A stretch of 64,000 nt of DNA from Sphingobacteriales bacterium 50-39 (GCA_001898505.1 MKTZ01000015.1:1-64000), one strand, 5' to 3'. Numbered from the stretch's first letter, positions 28,568-38,644 are shown. Numbers and translations: made by a program. Notes: generated by a model not told the origin, from the letters alone.

Positions 28568-28909
28568 TTACCGGCCCACAATTAGCCAGCGGCCTATAGC
28601 CGCCCCAAGCATGAGCAATAGGAACAAGGCATACAATAAATGAATGGGCTGGATTCTTTTGCGCATATATCTGAAATAACTATTCATATGTCTCTTTTGA
28701 TCTATGTAGGTCAAATGACAAGCCAGCCCACTCGCAATGAGCAAACCATTGATTGACAATAAAAAGCTCCAGAGCCTATTGGAGATGATCCTTCTCTTTT
28801 GGAAATGGTTTTTCAAAATGAACCGGTCATGCTTATCGCTAAGGCCGATCGCCTTATCTTTCGTGGTGTTTTGTATCTTCCAGCTTTCTGTATAAAGTGG
28901 CAATCCCAA
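28568..28909 (-). CDS. small two-helix membrane protein (hypothetical, start uncertain)
   Basis: Up to 113 residues with two hydrophobic stretches, around LWSFLLSINGLLIASGLACHL and LLYALFLLLMLGAAIGRWLIV, so it would be an inner-membrane hairpin. From the only in-frame upstream ATG it overlaps the end of the sigma-54 regulator gene by 56 bases; a TTG start further in (LKNHFQKRR) or the internal ATG of MNSYFRYMRKRI would avoid this. No family recognised. It ends 15 bases from the amt terminator. Confidence 0.4.
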   Translation of the reverse strand: MGLPLYTESWKIQNTTKDKAIGLSDKHDRFILKNHFQKRRIISNRLWSFLLSINGLLIASGLACHLTYIDQKRHMNSYFRYMRKRIQPIHLLYALFLLLMLGAAIGRWLIVGR

Positions 28910-30206
28910 TATTCAATAGCTTGGCCGCCTGCGCCTTATTGCCACCCGTATATTGTAATACGCGTTGAATATGCTCCTGCTCGACCCTGGCAAGCTCAAA
29001 AGCAGAAGGCGATTTTGACTTCAATGTCGTGTATTGCAACTCCAACGGCAAGTTCTCGATAGTCAGCCGATCACCGCTGCATAAAATGAGGGACCGCTCG
29101 ATCACATTCTTCAGTTCACGGATATTGCCCCGCCAGTCATGCTTCGCTAAATGCGCCACATAACTTTCGGACATTCCTTTGACATGCTCATAGGAACCTT
29201 TGGTCAATTTTTGTAGAAAAAAATCTGCCAGTAAAGGAATGTCGGTTTGGCGTTCCCTTAGCGCAGGTAATTGAATAGTGATCAGATTCAGCCGGTAAAA
29301 AAGGTCCTCTCTGAATTTTCCTTCGACGATATCCTGCCGCAGATTTCGGTTGGTAGCCGCTATTATCCGGATATCGACCTTCTGCAAATGCGTGTCCCCG
29401 ACCTTGATAAATTCACTGGTCTCGAGCAGCCTTAGCAGCTTTGCCTGCAAGTCCAACGGCATTTCACCTATCTCATCCAGGAACAGGGTTCCTCCATTAG
29501 CTTCCTCGATCAGCCCTCTCTTGTCTTTCATGGCGCCGGTGAAAGCGCCGCTCTTGTAACCAAAAAGCTCGCTTTCCAAAAGGGTCGATGAAAATGCGCT
29601 GCAATTCAGACCAAGGAAAGTCTTTCTGCATCTCTTGCTTGCCGAATGTATTGCCTGAGCGAAAATTTCTTTACCACTGCCGGTTTCCCCCAGCAGGAGC
29701 ACCGGCGCTTCTGTCGGCGCGGCTATTTGAGCCATTACCTTTGCCTCCATGATCTGCGGAGAATTGCCGATAACAGATTCAAAGCTGGCATATTTTTCGG
29801 CCACCTGTTTTTCCAGTCTCGCCACTTTTTTCCCCAGATTGATCCTCTCCAAAGCGCTGTAAAGCAATGGTAGGATCCTGTCATTGTCATCGACTTTTAT
29901 CAGGTAGTCGAAGGCGCCGTTCTTTATTGCCCGGACACTGTCCGGTATATTTCCATAGGCGGTAAGAACGATTATCTCCAGCAGGGGAAAGGAGGATTTC
30001 ATCCGTTTAATAAGATCGACCCCATCCCCATCCGGCAATTTCACATCGCACAATACCAGATCGATCTTTTCATTTTCTAAAACTTTCAGGGCGGATTGGC
30101 AATTGGCAGCCTCGAACATAGTGAACCCTTCAAGGGCGATCACCCTTTTCAAAAGCTGACGGACATCAACTTCATCTTCTATTAACAGCACTCGTGCAGT
30201 ACTCAT
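28854..30206 (-). CDS. NtrC-type sigma-54-dependent response regulator (kdp-linked)
   Basis: 450 residues in three parts. Receiver domain at 1-120 with the phosphoacceptor aspartate in LVLCDVKLPDGDG; AAA+ domain at ~140-375 with Walker A GETGSGKE, the sigma-54 contact loop [12 protein letters not shown], and Walker [13 protein letters not shown]; and a Fis-type helix-turn-helix at the C-terminus ([21 protein letters not shown]). Its start overlaps the kinase stop by four bases, so the two form one two-component system. It lies at the end of the kdp operon, whose control by a sigma-54 activator would replace the usual KdpE. It shares the same architecture as the regulator at 40333-41718. Confidence 0.93.
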   Translation of the reverse strand: MSTARVLLIEDEVDVRQLLKRVIALEGFTMFEAANCQSALKVLENEKIDLVLCDVKLPDGDGVDLIKRMKSSFPLLEIIVLTAYGNIPDSVRAIKNGAFDYLIKVDDNDRILPLLYSALERINLGKKVARLEKQVAEKYASFESVIGNSPQIMEAKVMAQIAAPTEAPVLLLGETGSGKEIFAQAIHSASKRCRKTFLGLNCSAFSSTLLESELFGYKSGAFTGAMKDKRGLIEEANGGTLFLDEIGEMPLDLQAKLLRLLETSEFIKVGDTHLQKVDIRIIAATNRNLRQDIVEGKFREDLFYRLNLITIQLPALRERQTDIPLLADFFLQKLTKGSYEHVKGMSESYVAHLAKHDWRGNIRELKNVIERSLILCSGDRLTIENLPLELQYTTLKSKSPSAFELARVEQEHIQRVLQYTGGNKAQAAKLLNIGIATLYRKLEDTKHHER

Positions 30207-31927
30207 GTTAAAAGGTTGACAGGATCTAAACTTGCCTCTGCCGCAAGACTGAATCCGAAAGTGCTTCCCTTGCCAAAATCACTTCTGACCCAGATGGCTC
30301 CCCCTAATGCTTCGATAAACTCCTTCGAAATAGCCAGCCCTAAACCCGTTCCAATCTTTTCCCTGCTTCCGGGGACCTTGAAATATTTTTCAAAGATATA
30401 AGGCAAATATTTTTCCTCTATTCCTCTGCCATGATCTGTAACAATGAAATCGATATTCCCTTTGTTCCGTCTAACCTGTACATCGATATGCCCTCCTTTG
30501 TTAGAATATCGGATGGCATTTGTCATCAGATTGATCAATACCCAGGTCACCTTTTCCGCATCCATCCTTATGGAAGGAAGGTCCGATTCGACGGCCGGAG
30601 TTATCGCTATTCCTAACTGACCTGCTTCCAGATCGACAGCTTCGATCGCGCTCCTGGTTATCTCTCCCGGCTGAACAGACTCCAGCTTTAGCTGCATCTT
30701 TCCTGTCTCGACCTGGGACATATTCAACAGCTCCGCCGTTATTCTGAGCAACCGTTCCGTATTGCCCCGTATGGTCCCTAATATCTCCGCCTGATCGTCG
30801 TTCAATTGCCCCAGCCGCCTGTCATCCAGCAATTGGGCGCCCACCTTCAACGCAAACAGGGGTGTTTTCAGCTCGTGAGATACAGTAGCGATAAAATTTG
30901 TTTTGGCAACATCCTGTTCCTGGAACGGTGTCACATTTCGAAGCAGGATCACCTGTCCGCCGTCGCCATTTTCAGAATGGATAAAAACAGATTCCCTGGC
31001 AAAGAAGCATTCCTTGCTGTCTGCAACGATCCGGAATGTCTTCTTCGAATCCTTCTGCAGAAGGGCTCTCAACAGGTCATTGTCCAACGCGATATCCGGC
31101 GCATAACGTCCAATTACGTTCCTGTCGCGCAATCCAAATAATTTTTCTGCGGTGTTATTAAAGAACAGGATCTCCTGTTTATCACTCAGCACAATGATCC
31201 CGTCGTTGATCTTATTGATGATCGTTTCGACCCTGTTCTTTTCAAACTTCATTTCCGCCAGGTTGCTATGTTCATATTCGTCCAGCTTTTCCGCCATGGA
31301 ATTGAAAGCTTCGGCCAGATCGCCAAACTCGTCATGACGATTGAGATCGATCCGTTTGCTGTAATTCTTGCTGGCAATCTCCTTTATCCCTCCGGTGAGT
31401 ATCCGGATCGGCCTGGTGATCATTGATGGAAAATTAAGAATAAAGGCAAAGGCCGCAATACTCAGGACACTTACGACCAGTGTAAGCCAGAAGGTTGCCT
31501 GGATGGCCGTATTGGCAGCGACGATATTCTTATTGATGATAGCGATCTGGTTGACATCCTCAATCTCCAGGATCGCCCTTCGCATTCTCTTGTAATCCTG
31601 GAAGCCCTTCGGGTCTTTCTTCAACTGCTCGAACAGGGACCTCACTTCCGCCGCCGCCTCATATTCCCCGGGCTCGGTGATATTATTCTCTTCCAGTTTC
31701 AGGTTGTTCTCGAAGACAGCCTCCTTCGAATGATCATCCGGCAGGTCATCCAGAGCCTTCAACATGTGATTGCAATATTCCAGGCTGATATGGTTGTCCT
31801 TAAGGATCATGCTGGCATCAGCACTCAGCCGCTTGACATAAAAAATGCCCAGCCCGCCGAATGCCAGGATGATCGCAAACAGGATCAATAGCCCAGCCGT
31901 CAATTTCGTCTTAATATTTGTACGCAT
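30203..31927 (-). CDS. membrane histidine kinase with HAMP and PAS domains (kdp-linked)
   Basis: 574 residues from the ATG of MRTNIKTKL; an in-frame ATG 60 bases upstream lies inside the preceding porin gene and is less likely. Membrane helices at ~10-32 and ~145-170 frame an extracytoplasmic sensor of ~110 residues. HAMP follows (RPIRILTGGIKEI), then PAS (INDGIIVLSDKQEILFFNNT), then HisKA with the phosphorylated histidine in VSHELKTPLFALK near residue 365, and the ATPase with boxes N (LINLMTNAIRYS), G1 (DHGRGIEEKYLP) and G2 (GTGLGLAISKEF). It has no KdpD-type N-terminal domain or universal-stress domain. It probably senses an envelope or ionic signal and pairs with the overlapping regulator. 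Confidence 0.9.
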   Translation of the reverse strand: MRTNIKTKLTAGLLILFAIILAFGGLGIFYVKRLSADASMILKDNHISLEYCNHMLKALDDLPDDHSKEAVFENNLKLEENNITEPGEYEAAAEVRSLFEQLKKDPKGFQDYKRMRRAILEIEDVNQIAIINKNIVAANTAIQATFWLTLVVSVLSIAAFAFILNFPSMITRPIRILTGGIKEIASKNYSKRIDLNRHDEFGDLAEAFNSMAEKLDEYEHSNLAEMKFEKNRVETIINKINDGIIVLSDKQEILFFNNTAEKLFGLRDRNVIGRYAPDIALDNDLLRALLQKDSKKTFRIVADSKECFFARESVFIHSENGDGGQVILLRNVTPFQEQDVAKTNFIATVSHELKTPLFALKVGAQLLDDRRLGQLNDDQAEILGTIRGNTERLLRITAELLNMSQVETGKMQLKLESVQPGEITRSAIEAVDLEAGQLGIAITPAVESDLPSIRMDAEKVTWVLINLMTNAIRYSNKGGHIDVQVRRNKGNIDFIVTDHGRGIEEKYLPYIFEKYFKVPGSREKIGTGLGLAISKEFIEALGGAIWVRSDFGKGSTFGFSLAAEASLDPVNLLT

Positions 31928-31950
31928 ACCAATGCCAAAGATACTACGGT

Positions 31951-33072
31951 TCACCGGAATCGAGCCGTCAGGCCGGCTGTAAGCCAAAGGTCTTTATTGG
32001 TGATCATCGTCCCGTCCCGCTTGGGATAAAGCTGTTCAGGCGAGCCGAAATAACGCGCCTCCAGACGGAAGAGCACTTCGTCAGTCACGGCCAGGTTATA
32101 GCCCAGGCTGGCGCTCGACAGCTTGAACCCGGAGGCGCCGGTGACAGGCGTGAGCAACACCTGGTAGGGATCGCGAAAATGCTCGATCCTTGCCGAAAAA
32201 GAGTTCCCCGGCGCAAAGGTATAGCGTGCGCAAAGATTGACGCTCCACCATTCCCGGGTCGTTATGAGGTCGGCCTCCGCTCTTCGCTGCCAGCCGATAT
32301 AGGCATCCGCCGTAAAAGTCCATTTATTGGAAGCTGTGTACGTAGCATACAGATCCGTAAAGCATCGTGTCTTGTATCCGGGATATACCGCCGAGCTCTC
32401 ATTGCCGATGTACGTATTCCAGTTGATATCCCATTTGCCGTTCGGTTTGAATTCCAGCTGCGATCCGAAATCCAGCGGGTCATGCTGCGCCTGGATCACC
32501 TGCCATCCATTCAGAAGATAGAGATACGCTGTCCATTTGCCCAGCGGGACAGTAAGCTTTGCCCCGGTGAGATAATAGGGGACGTTCTCGGAAGCCAGGC
32601 TCCGCGTATACGGGATCTGGTCGAAAGAATAGGCACTCTCATTTGTAAAGGGCGAACCAATAACACCCGCATCCAGCCAGATATCCTTTTTGCTGAACAG
32701 CTTCACCCCCACATTCGCCTCCAGCAGGTTCTGCAGCGTCTGTCTCTCGGTGGCATAGTTGGCATTCATATAGGTTCCAAAGCCGGGCGTGAAGGTCGCC
32801 CGAACTCTATCCGATGTATATTTCAGACTGATATAGGCGAGGTTCACATTGATCTCATTATCCCTGTTGTACGATACAACGTAGGGATGTGTAGCATCTT
32901 TGGGATGACTGACGGAATAAGAGTAATAAGCATCCACATACCCCTCGAGCGTCAATTTACCTTTTTTAAACAATGAATTTTGTGACGAATCCACTTGCTG
33001 TTGCGCGCTCAAAGGAAGCACGAAAATGAACAGGATTGCAGGCAGCGATAAAATTTTCTTTAACGATAGCAT
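31951..33072 (-). CDS. outer-membrane porin of the kdp operon (BBP2/OmpL-like)
   Basis: 373 residues. Signal peptide (LPAILFIFVLPLSAQ) followed by amphipathic strands starting LTLEGYVDAYYSYSVSHP and ending in LWLTAGLTARFR. The whole sequence has the alternating aromatic pattern of BBP2-type barrels. It sits 17 bases after kdpC and 23 bases before the kinase, all on one strand, so it belongs to the operon. A role in letting K+ reach the Kdp pump when external K+ is low is an inference from position. Confidence 0.8.
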   Translation of the reverse strand: MLSLKKILSLPAILFIFVLPLSAQQQVDSSQNSLFKKGKLTLEGYVDAYYSYSVSHPKDATHPYVVSYNRDNEINVNLAYISLKYTSDRVRATFTPGFGTYMNANYATERQTLQNLLEANVGVKLFSKKDIWLDAGVIGSPFTNESAYSFDQIPYTRSLASENVPYYLTGAKLTVPLGKWTAYLYLLNGWQVIQAQHDPLDFGSQLEFKPNGKWDINWNTYIGNESSAVYPGYKTRCFTDLYATYTASNKWTFTADAYIGWQRRAEADLITTREWWSVNLCARYTFAPGNSFSARIEHFRDPYQVLLTPVTGASGFKLSSASLGYNLAVTDEVLFRLEARYFGSPEQLYPKRDGTMITNKDLWLTAGLTARFR

Positions 33073-33089
33073 AAAAATTCTTTTCTCTG

Positions 33090-33653
33090 TTACTTCAAAT
33101 TATCCAATGCGATATTCAATTGCAGCACATTTACTTTTGACGGTCCGAACATCCCCACAAAAGGATGCTCCGTATGCTGATCCACCAGATCCCTCAGCGT
33201 TTGCTCGGAAATATGCCGCGCAGCAGCTATACGGGGGATCTGGATCTTAGCGCCGGCAGGAGAAAGATCAGGATCGAGCCCGCTGCCCGAGTAGGTCACC
33301 AGCTCAGCAGGGATTTGATCTTTGCGAACACCCGGATTGTGCGCCAGAAAACTGTCGATCCTGGCTTGAACATCTTTCAGATAATCCGGATTGGTCGGCC
33401 CTTTGTTGCTTCCCCCGCTGCCGGCGGCATTGTAGCCTACCGCCGAAGGACGGCTCCAGAAATAATTATCCCGGTCGAACTTCTGGCCTACATTGGCATA
33501 TCCTACCGCTTTTCCATTCACCGGCAAAGTTTGCCCGCGGCCCCCGCCAGGAGCTAACCTGGCTACCGCCGCTATTACCAGGGGATAGATCACCGAACAG
33601 ATAATGATGAATACGGCGGTGAGTTTCAATGAGACCAGTATATGCTTTTTCAT
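33090..33653 (-). CDS. kdpC: potassium-transporting ATPase subunit C
   Basis: 187 residues, one N-terminal membrane helix (LTAVFIIICSVIYPLVIAAVA) and a periplasmic domain with the family segments NYFWSRPSAVGYNAAGSGGSN and GSGLDPDLSP. It is the KdpC subunit that stabilises the KdpFABC complex. It follows kdpB by 17 bases. Length and motifs are typical. Confidence 0.96.
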   Translation of the reverse strand: MKKHILVSLKLTAVFIIICSVIYPLVIAAVARLAPGGGRGQTLPVNGKAVGYANVGQKFDRDNYFWSRPSAVGYNAAGSGGSNKGPTNPDYLKDVQARIDSFLAHNPGVRKDQIPAELVTYSGSGLDPDLSPAGAKIQIPRIAAARHISEQTLRDLVDQHTEHPFVGMFGPSKVNVLQLNIALDNLK

Positions 33654-33670
33654 TTTTTCAATTTTATTGG

Positions 33671-35725
33671 TTACATAAACAGCGCAAGAATGAGATCGAT
33701 GAGCTTGATACCGATGAAGGGTACGATGATACCGCCAAGTCCGTAGATAAAAAGGTTTCGCCTCAACAGGGGACCGGCTCCGATTGGCCGGTAAGCTACC
33801 CCTCTCAGCGCCAGCGGTATCAAGATCGGGATAATGATGGCGTTGAAGATCACCGCTGAAAGAATAGCACTTTGAGGACTGCGTAACCCCATAATATTCA
33901 GCGACTGAAGAGCTGGAATAGTAGCGATAAACAAAGCCGGCACGATCGCGAAATATTTGGCCACATCATTGGCAATGGAGAAAGTGGTCAGGGTACCCCT
34001 CGTCATCAGCAACTGCTTGCCTATCTCGACGATCTCGATCAGTTTCGTAGGATCATTATCGAGATCCACCATATTGCCCGCCTCCTTGGCCGCCTGTGTA
34101 CCGCTGTTCATAGCTACCCCTACATCCGCCTGCGCCAGCGCAGGGGCGTCATTGGTGCCATCACCCATCATCGCTACCAGTTTGCCGCCAGTCTGCTCCT
34201 TCCGTATATAGTTCATTTTATCCTCCGGCTTGGCTTCGGCAATGAAGTCGTCCACTCCCGCCTTATTGGCAATGAATTTTGCAGTCAACGGATTGTCACC
34301 GGTGACCATTACGGTCTTGACGCCCATTTTCCGCAGTCGCATAAACCTTTCGCTGATGCCCGGTTTGATGATATCCTGCAATTCTATTACTCCAAGCACT
34401 TCCGAATTCCGGCTTACAACCAAAGGAGTGCCGCCATTGGAGGAAATCGTCTTTACCTGCTGCTCCGTATCATCGGGGAAAGCCTTCCCGGCCTTTCTGA
34501 CCTGGTTAAGGATTGCGTCGAAAGCGCCTTTCCGGATCTCCATGCCATTTACATCGACGCCACTGAAGCGGGTCTCCGCGGAAAAGGGAACAAACCTGGT
34601 CCCGCCATCCGCCTGTAAAGAAGGTGTTTTGTACCCCTTACTATTGCCCAGCTCGATAATAGACCTCCCTTCCGGGGTCTCATCGGCCAGGGAGCCAAGG
34701 ATACAAGCCTCGACAAAAACGGCCTCGTCTATTTTGCCAGTAGGGTAGAAATGGGTAGCCTTCCTGTTGCCGATGGTAATGGTCCCGGTCTTGTCCAGGA
34801 GCAGCGTGTCCAGGTCCCCGGCCGTCTCCACCGCCTTACCGCTTTTTGCTATCACGTTTGCCCTCAGGGCCCTGTCCATACCAGCAATACCGATCGCACT
34901 AAGCAATCCGCCGATGGTGGTCGGTATCAGGCATACATAAAGGGAAATGAATGCGGCTATGGTAATGGGCGTATTCGCATAGTCCGCAAAAGGCTTCAGC
35001 GTAACGCAGACCAACAAAAAGATAATGGTAAAACTTGCCAGCAGAATGGTTAACGCTATTTCGTTGGGAGTTTTTTGCCGGGAGGCGCCTTCCACCAGCG
35101 CAATCATCTTGTCAAGGAAACTTTCGCCCGGATCTGTCGTAACCCGCACCTTGATCGAATCGCTCAGCACTTTGGTGCCACCCGTCACAGAGCTCTTGTC
35201 ACCACCCGATTCGCGAATGACAGGCGCCGACTCACCAGTAATAGCCGATTCGTCGATAGTAGCAATGCCTTCAATGATCTCTCCATCCATAGGAATGACA
35301 TCGCCTGCTTCACACAGAAAGATATCCCCCTTTCTCAGACTGGAAGACTGAACGATCCCCCATTTGGTTTTATCCTTCGAATGGGGATCAGTGATTTTTT
35401 TCGCAGGCGTATCTTCCCGCGTCTTACGCAGGCTTTCGGCCTGGGCCTTGCCCCTTGCCTCCGCAATAGCCTCGGCAAAATTGGCAAACAGGACAGTGAC
35501 AAGCAGTATGATAAAAATGGTAAAATTATATCCAAGACTCCCCTGTGAATTTTCGCCCGCCATTATCCAAACGCAGACACCCAGGAGAATGATCGTTCCT
35601 AAATATACGGTGAACATTACCGGGTTCCTGATCATGGTCGCCGGCTTTAGTTTAATGATCGATTGCTTTAGCGCCTCCTTCACCAGTGAGGCATTGAGCA
35701 GTTTATTGGAATTAACGTTCTGCAT
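33671..35725 (-). CDS. kdpB: potassium-transporting ATPase subunit B (P-type ATPase)
   Basis: 684 residues. The catalytic subunit: phosphorylated aspartate in [12 protein letters not shown] near residue 310, actuator loop AITGESAPV (TGES) near residue 155, hinge [18 protein letters not shown] near residue 520, and seven membrane helices. The length matches E. coli KdpB. It is 21 bases after kdpA. Confidence 0.98.
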   Translation of the reverse strand: MQNVNSNKLLNASLVKEALKQSIIKLKPATMIRNPVMFTVYLGTIILLGVCVWIMAGENSQGSLGYNFTIFIILLVTVLFANFAEAIAEARGKAQAESLRKTREDTPAKKITDPHSKDKTKWGIVQSSSLRKGDIFLCEAGDVIPMDGEIIEGIATIDESAITGESAPVIRESGGDKSSVTGGTKVLSDSIKVRVTTDPGESFLDKMIALVEGASRQKTPNEIALTILLASFTIIFLLVCVTLKPFADYANTPITIAAFISLYVCLIPTTIGGLLSAIGIAGMDRALRANVIAKSGKAVETAGDLDTLLLDKTGTITIGNRKATHFYPTGKIDEAVFVEACILGSLADETPEGRSIIELGNSKGYKTPSLQADGGTRFVPFSAETRFSGVDVNGMEIRKGAFDAILNQVRKAGKAFPDDTEQQVKTISSNGGTPLVVSRNSEVLGVIELQDIIKPGISERFMRLRKMGVKTVMVTGDNPLTAKFIANKAGVDDFIAEAKPEDKMNYIRKEQTGGKLVAMMGDGTNDAPALAQADVGVAMNSGTQAAKEAGNMVDLDNDPTKLIEIVEIGKQLLMTRGTLTTFSIANDVAKYFAIVPALFIATIPALQSLNIMGLRSPQSAILSAVIFNAIIIPILIPLALRGVAYRPIGAGPLLRRNLFIYGLGGIIVPFIGIKLIDLILALFM

Positions 35726-35746
35726 AAATATTATTTATAGAATTTG

Positions 35747-37462
35747 TCAATGCATATTCAGATATTCGGCAATGGGACCAAGTACCAGCGGAGGGAAATA
35801 AGACAACGCGGTAATGATAATGATGACGGCAAAGGTCATCACGCCAAAAGTATACGAATCGACTTTTAATGTTCCCTGGGACTCCGGAATGTATTTCTTT
35901 CCGGCCAGCAACCCCACTATGGCGACAGGTCCGATGATCGGCAGGAATCTGCCAAGGATCATGGCCAGACCACCTGTAATATTCCAAAAGGGATTGTTGT
36001 CCGACAAACCTTCGAACCCGCTGCCGTTATTGGCATTGGTGGACGTGAACTGGTACAGCATCTCGGAGAAACCATGATACCCCGGATTGTTCAGCCAGTT
36101 GGCTGGCTTCACCGCCCAGTCGGCGTTGGCATGATGCACGAAATAATAAGCCGCCAGCGCGGTAAAACCCTTGATGACAAAAGCAGACAACAACGTCACC
36201 AATGCGGCGATCTTTACCTCCCTCGCCTCGACCTTATGGCCCATGAACTCCGGTGTGCGTCCGATCATCAAACCAGCTATGAATACGGCAATAATGATAT
36301 AGATGAGGTAGTTCAGAAAACCTACCCCGCATCCCCCATAAAAGGAATTGATCATCATCCCCAACATTTGCATTAGTCCGGAAACAGGCATGGAACTGTC
36401 ATGCATGGAATTGACCGAACCCGTGGAGATGATGGTGGTCATAATGCTCCAGTAGCCTGAAGCCGCAGGGCCAAGACGGACCTCTTTACCTTCCATGGCC
36501 CCCGTAGCCTGCAATACACCCATCCGGGTTATTTCCGGGTTTCCCCTGATCTCCGAGATCACGGTAGGTAGCATCAGGCATAGCATTCCCACCGTCATGA
36601 TCCCAAAGACGACATAGGCAAATTTTTTACGCCGGATGTAAATTCCCATCGCGAATAGCAAAGCGACAGGTATCAACACCTGGGCCGTGATCTCGAGCAT
36701 GTTGGTGAAATAATTGGGATTTTCCAGGGGATGTGCCGAGTTGGCGCCAAACCATCCGCCACCGTTGGTCCCAAGATGCTTGATAGCGATCATTCCAGCC
36801 GCAGGTCCGCGGGACACTTGTACAGTATCTCCCTGTAATGTCGTAATAGTATCCTTACCATCGAAGCTCGCCGGGGTACCGTTGAAGACCAGTAGAATGG
36901 CCATGATCAGGGCCAGCGGCAGCAGGATACGGGTCATCGTTTGCGTAAAGATCACCCAGAAATTCCCCAGGTTCTTCGTTGTTTTTTCTTTCAGACCATT
37001 GAACACAGCCACCAGACAGGCAATACCCGTAGCCGCGCTCACAAACTGAAGAAAGGTAATTACAAATAGTTGGGTGAGATAGGTCACGCCCGTCTCGCCC
37101 GAATAGTCCTGCAGGTTGCAGTTCACCAGAAAGCTGATCGCCGTATTGAAGGTCAGGTCAGCCGGCATATCAGGATTTTTATCCGGGTTCAGCGGCAGAT
37201 GCCCCTGGAACAGGAGCAGGACAAACGCATAGATCAGCCACAATAAATTAATGGTCAGCATGGCTTTAAGGAACTCCTTCCAACCCATGCCTTTCTTAGG
37301 ATCGACATGGCAAAACTTGTAGATGAACCTCTCCAGAGGACTCAAAAAATCCGTAAAGGTCTTCTCCCCGGCATAGACCTTTGCGATATACCTGCCTAGC
37401 GGGATCGCCAGCAGCACGGTTATCAGAAATGAGGCAATGATGCCTGTGATCTCAGTATTCAT
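35747..37462 (-). CDS. kdpA: potassium-transporting ATPase subunit A
   Basis: 571 residues, about ten membrane helices. It forms the K+ entry channel with four filter loops; the segments FNTAISFLVNCNLQDYSG and GGGWFGANSAHPLENPN, and the later NGSGFEGLSDNNPFWN, are characteristic KdpA loops. The gene is preceded by kdpF (10 bases) in the normal order kdpF-A-B-C. Confidence 0.97.
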   Translation of the reverse strand: MNTEITGIIASFLITVLLAIPLGRYIAKVYAGEKTFTDFLSPLERFIYKFCHVDPKKGMGWKEFLKAMLTINLLWLIYAFVLLLFQGHLPLNPDKNPDMPADLTFNTAISFLVNCNLQDYSGETGVTYLTQLFVITFLQFVSAATGIACLVAVFNGLKEKTTKNLGNFWVIFTQTMTRILLPLALIMAILLVFNGTPASFDGKDTITTLQGDTVQVSRGPAAGMIAIKHLGTNGGGWFGANSAHPLENPNYFTNMLEITAQVLIPVALLFAMGIYIRRKKFAYVVFGIMTVGMLCLMLPTVISEIRGNPEITRMGVLQATGAMEGKEVRLGPAASGYWSIMTTIISTGSVNSMHDSSMPVSGLMQMLGMMINSFYGGCGVGFLNYLIYIIIAVFIAGLMIGRTPEFMGHKVEAREVKIAALVTLLSAFVIKGFTALAAYYFVHHANADWAVKPANWLNNPGYHGFSEMLYQFTSTNANNGSGFEGLSDNNPFWNITGGLAMILGRFLPIIGPVAIVGLLAGKKYIPESQGTLKVDSYTFGVMTFAVIIIITALSYFPPLVLGPIAEYLNMH

Positions 37463-37472
37463 AAATAGCTCG

Positions 37473-37553
37473 TTAAAATTTTTCAGGTTTCAATAAAACA
37501 TAGATCAGGTAAAAAAGTACCGCAATAGCGAGAATAAACAGAAATGTCGTCAT
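37473..37553 (-). CDS. kdpF: KdpF small membrane subunit
   Basis: 26 residues: one hydrophobic helix (FLFILAIAVLFYLIYVLL) ending in KPEKF. The sequence type and the position directly before kdpA match KdpF, which stabilises the Kdp complex. The ATG is at 37553-37551 on the minus strand and the stop TAA is 10 bases before kdpA. Confidence 0.85.
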   Translation of the reverse strand: MTTFLFILAIAVLFYLIYVLLKPEKF

Positions 37554-37565
37554 GAGCTTTGGTAT

Positions 37566-37649
37566 TTATATTTTTTCGAAATAGTCGATGGATTTGAAGA
37601 ATAGCCAAAAACATAGCAAGCAGACCAGTAAGAGAATAATTGCATTCAT
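37566..37649 (-). CDS. 27-residue membrane peptide in the kdp operon
   Basis: An open frame of 27 codons (ATG at 37649-37647): MNAIILLLVCLLCFWLFF and a short charged tail KSIDYFEKI. It is a single hydrophobic helix with the shape of KdpF but a different sequence. It lies 12 bases before kdpF. It could be an additional KdpF-like subunit or a transport-complex accessory. No family recognised. Confidence 0.55.
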   Translation of the reverse strand: MNAIILLLVCLLCFWLFFKSIDYFEKI

Positions 37650-37664
37650 TTGTATTCATTTTTA

Positions 37665-37793
37665 TCAGTGAAAGATGTGTTTGAGCAGTCCCAGCTTGAT
37701 AATAAAAAGATAAAGGAGCGACAGCGCCATTAACCACGCTACGATGATCAGGACGATGTCCACTAGCTTTCCTTTCATCTTTTTAGCACCCAT
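37665..37793 (-). CDS. 42-residue single-helix membrane protein, first gene of the kdp operon
   Basis: 42 codons (ATG at 37793-37791): a basic N-terminus (MGAKKMKGK), a helix (VDIVLIIVAWLMALSLLYLF) and a short C-tail ending LKHIFH. 15 bases before the 27-residue peptide. Three consecutive tiny membrane proteins (42, 27 and 26 residues) therefore head the operon. Confidence 0.55.
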   Translation of the reverse strand: MGAKKMKGKLVDIVLIIVAWLMALSLLYLFIIKLGLLKHIFH

Positions 37794-38317
37794 TGATGTA
37801 AATTTTCACGGTATTATTCCAAAAAAATGCCTGACTGCGCCAGCGAGTAGCCCGCTCTTTATAGCGTAATGGCATTCAATTAATTAAAAGCAATTAAAAG
37901 ACAGGAATAAATACTAAAGGGGAGCAATAAAAACCTATCAATATGAGAGACGCTCTCAATTTGAGCAAATGAGGGATTTCGACCGCCTTCAAAAAAACTT
38001 TATAATAATTTTAGAAAAAATTTTCGCATATATTGAATAAATACATAATATAAATCTCAGCTAAGATTTATCGCATGGACAGTTTCTATCCTTAAAAAAA
38101 GTTGAATTTTTAATCTTCCTCTTCCTTTTTTCTCTTCACACCTCTCTCAAAACTCGGATTTTTATCACCTCCTTCACATGAAACCCTTGCCAGCAAAGGG
38201 CTTCAGCCTATTGCACCTCAACGCACACTATGGATTTGGAACAATATTAGTTCTAACTTTACGTCATAATCACACGAAAAAACAGTTCGTACAGCTCTAA
38301 CAAAACACATTAGATAT
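37794..38317. other. long AT-rich region between the kdp operon and the 108-residue gene
   Basis: 524 bases with no supported gene. Notable sites are two perfect palindromes, TGAGAG-ACG-CTCTCA (37944-37958) and ATAAATCT-CAGCTA-AGATTTAT (38050-38071), which may be binding sites for a kdp activator. A sigma-54-like sequence on the minus strand (TGGCGC then GGCAT, about 37828-37842) has the GG/GC spacing one base short and is not convincing. On the plus strand TTTG (38235) and TAACTTTA (38254) precede the 108-residue gene but are only 15 bases apart. Confidence 0.5.
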
Positions 38318-38644
38318 ATGCACCAGGACCTTAAACACCGCTTACTTGCCTGGAAAAATGATGTTCAGCCCGGAGAGATCAAAAAGGTGTTCATCGCCGA
38401 TAACCCCTTCACCGCAGGAGAAGATATCATCCGTCTTGAAATTAGTCTGTCCAACAGACTCACCGGAAAAAGCAGCCCGCTGATCACATCCGGAAAATTC
38501 CTGACTACTCGACATCTTTCCAGCGACATCGATCATCTCAACAGCGTCATCGTATCCCTGGAAAAAGAATTCAACCATCGACTCGAACAAATATTTCACC
38601 ATACTGATAAGGAACAGTTGGCCCGTTACGCCGAGCTTAACTAG
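38318..38644 (+). CDS. 108-residue protein of unknown function
   Basis: MHQDLKHRLLAW... 108 residues, soluble, with a mixed beta (KKVFIADNPF, IIRLEISLSN) and helical (DIDHLNSVIVSLEKEFNHRLEQIF) character. No family recognised. It stands alone on the plus strand between two minus-strand blocks, and a 26-codon frame and a terminator follow it. Confidence 0.6.
   Translation: MHQDLKHRLLAWKNDVQPGEIKKVFIADNPFTAGEDIIRLEISLSNRLTGKSSPLITSGKFLTTRHLSSDIDHLNSVIVSLEKEFNHRLEQIFHHTDKEQLARYAELN

Noticed and set aside
37828-37842. sigma-54 promoter before the kdp operon (TGGCGC-N5-GGCAT, minus strand)
   Set aside because: The GG and GC are nine and not ten bases apart and the -12 TT is missing; not good enough to call.
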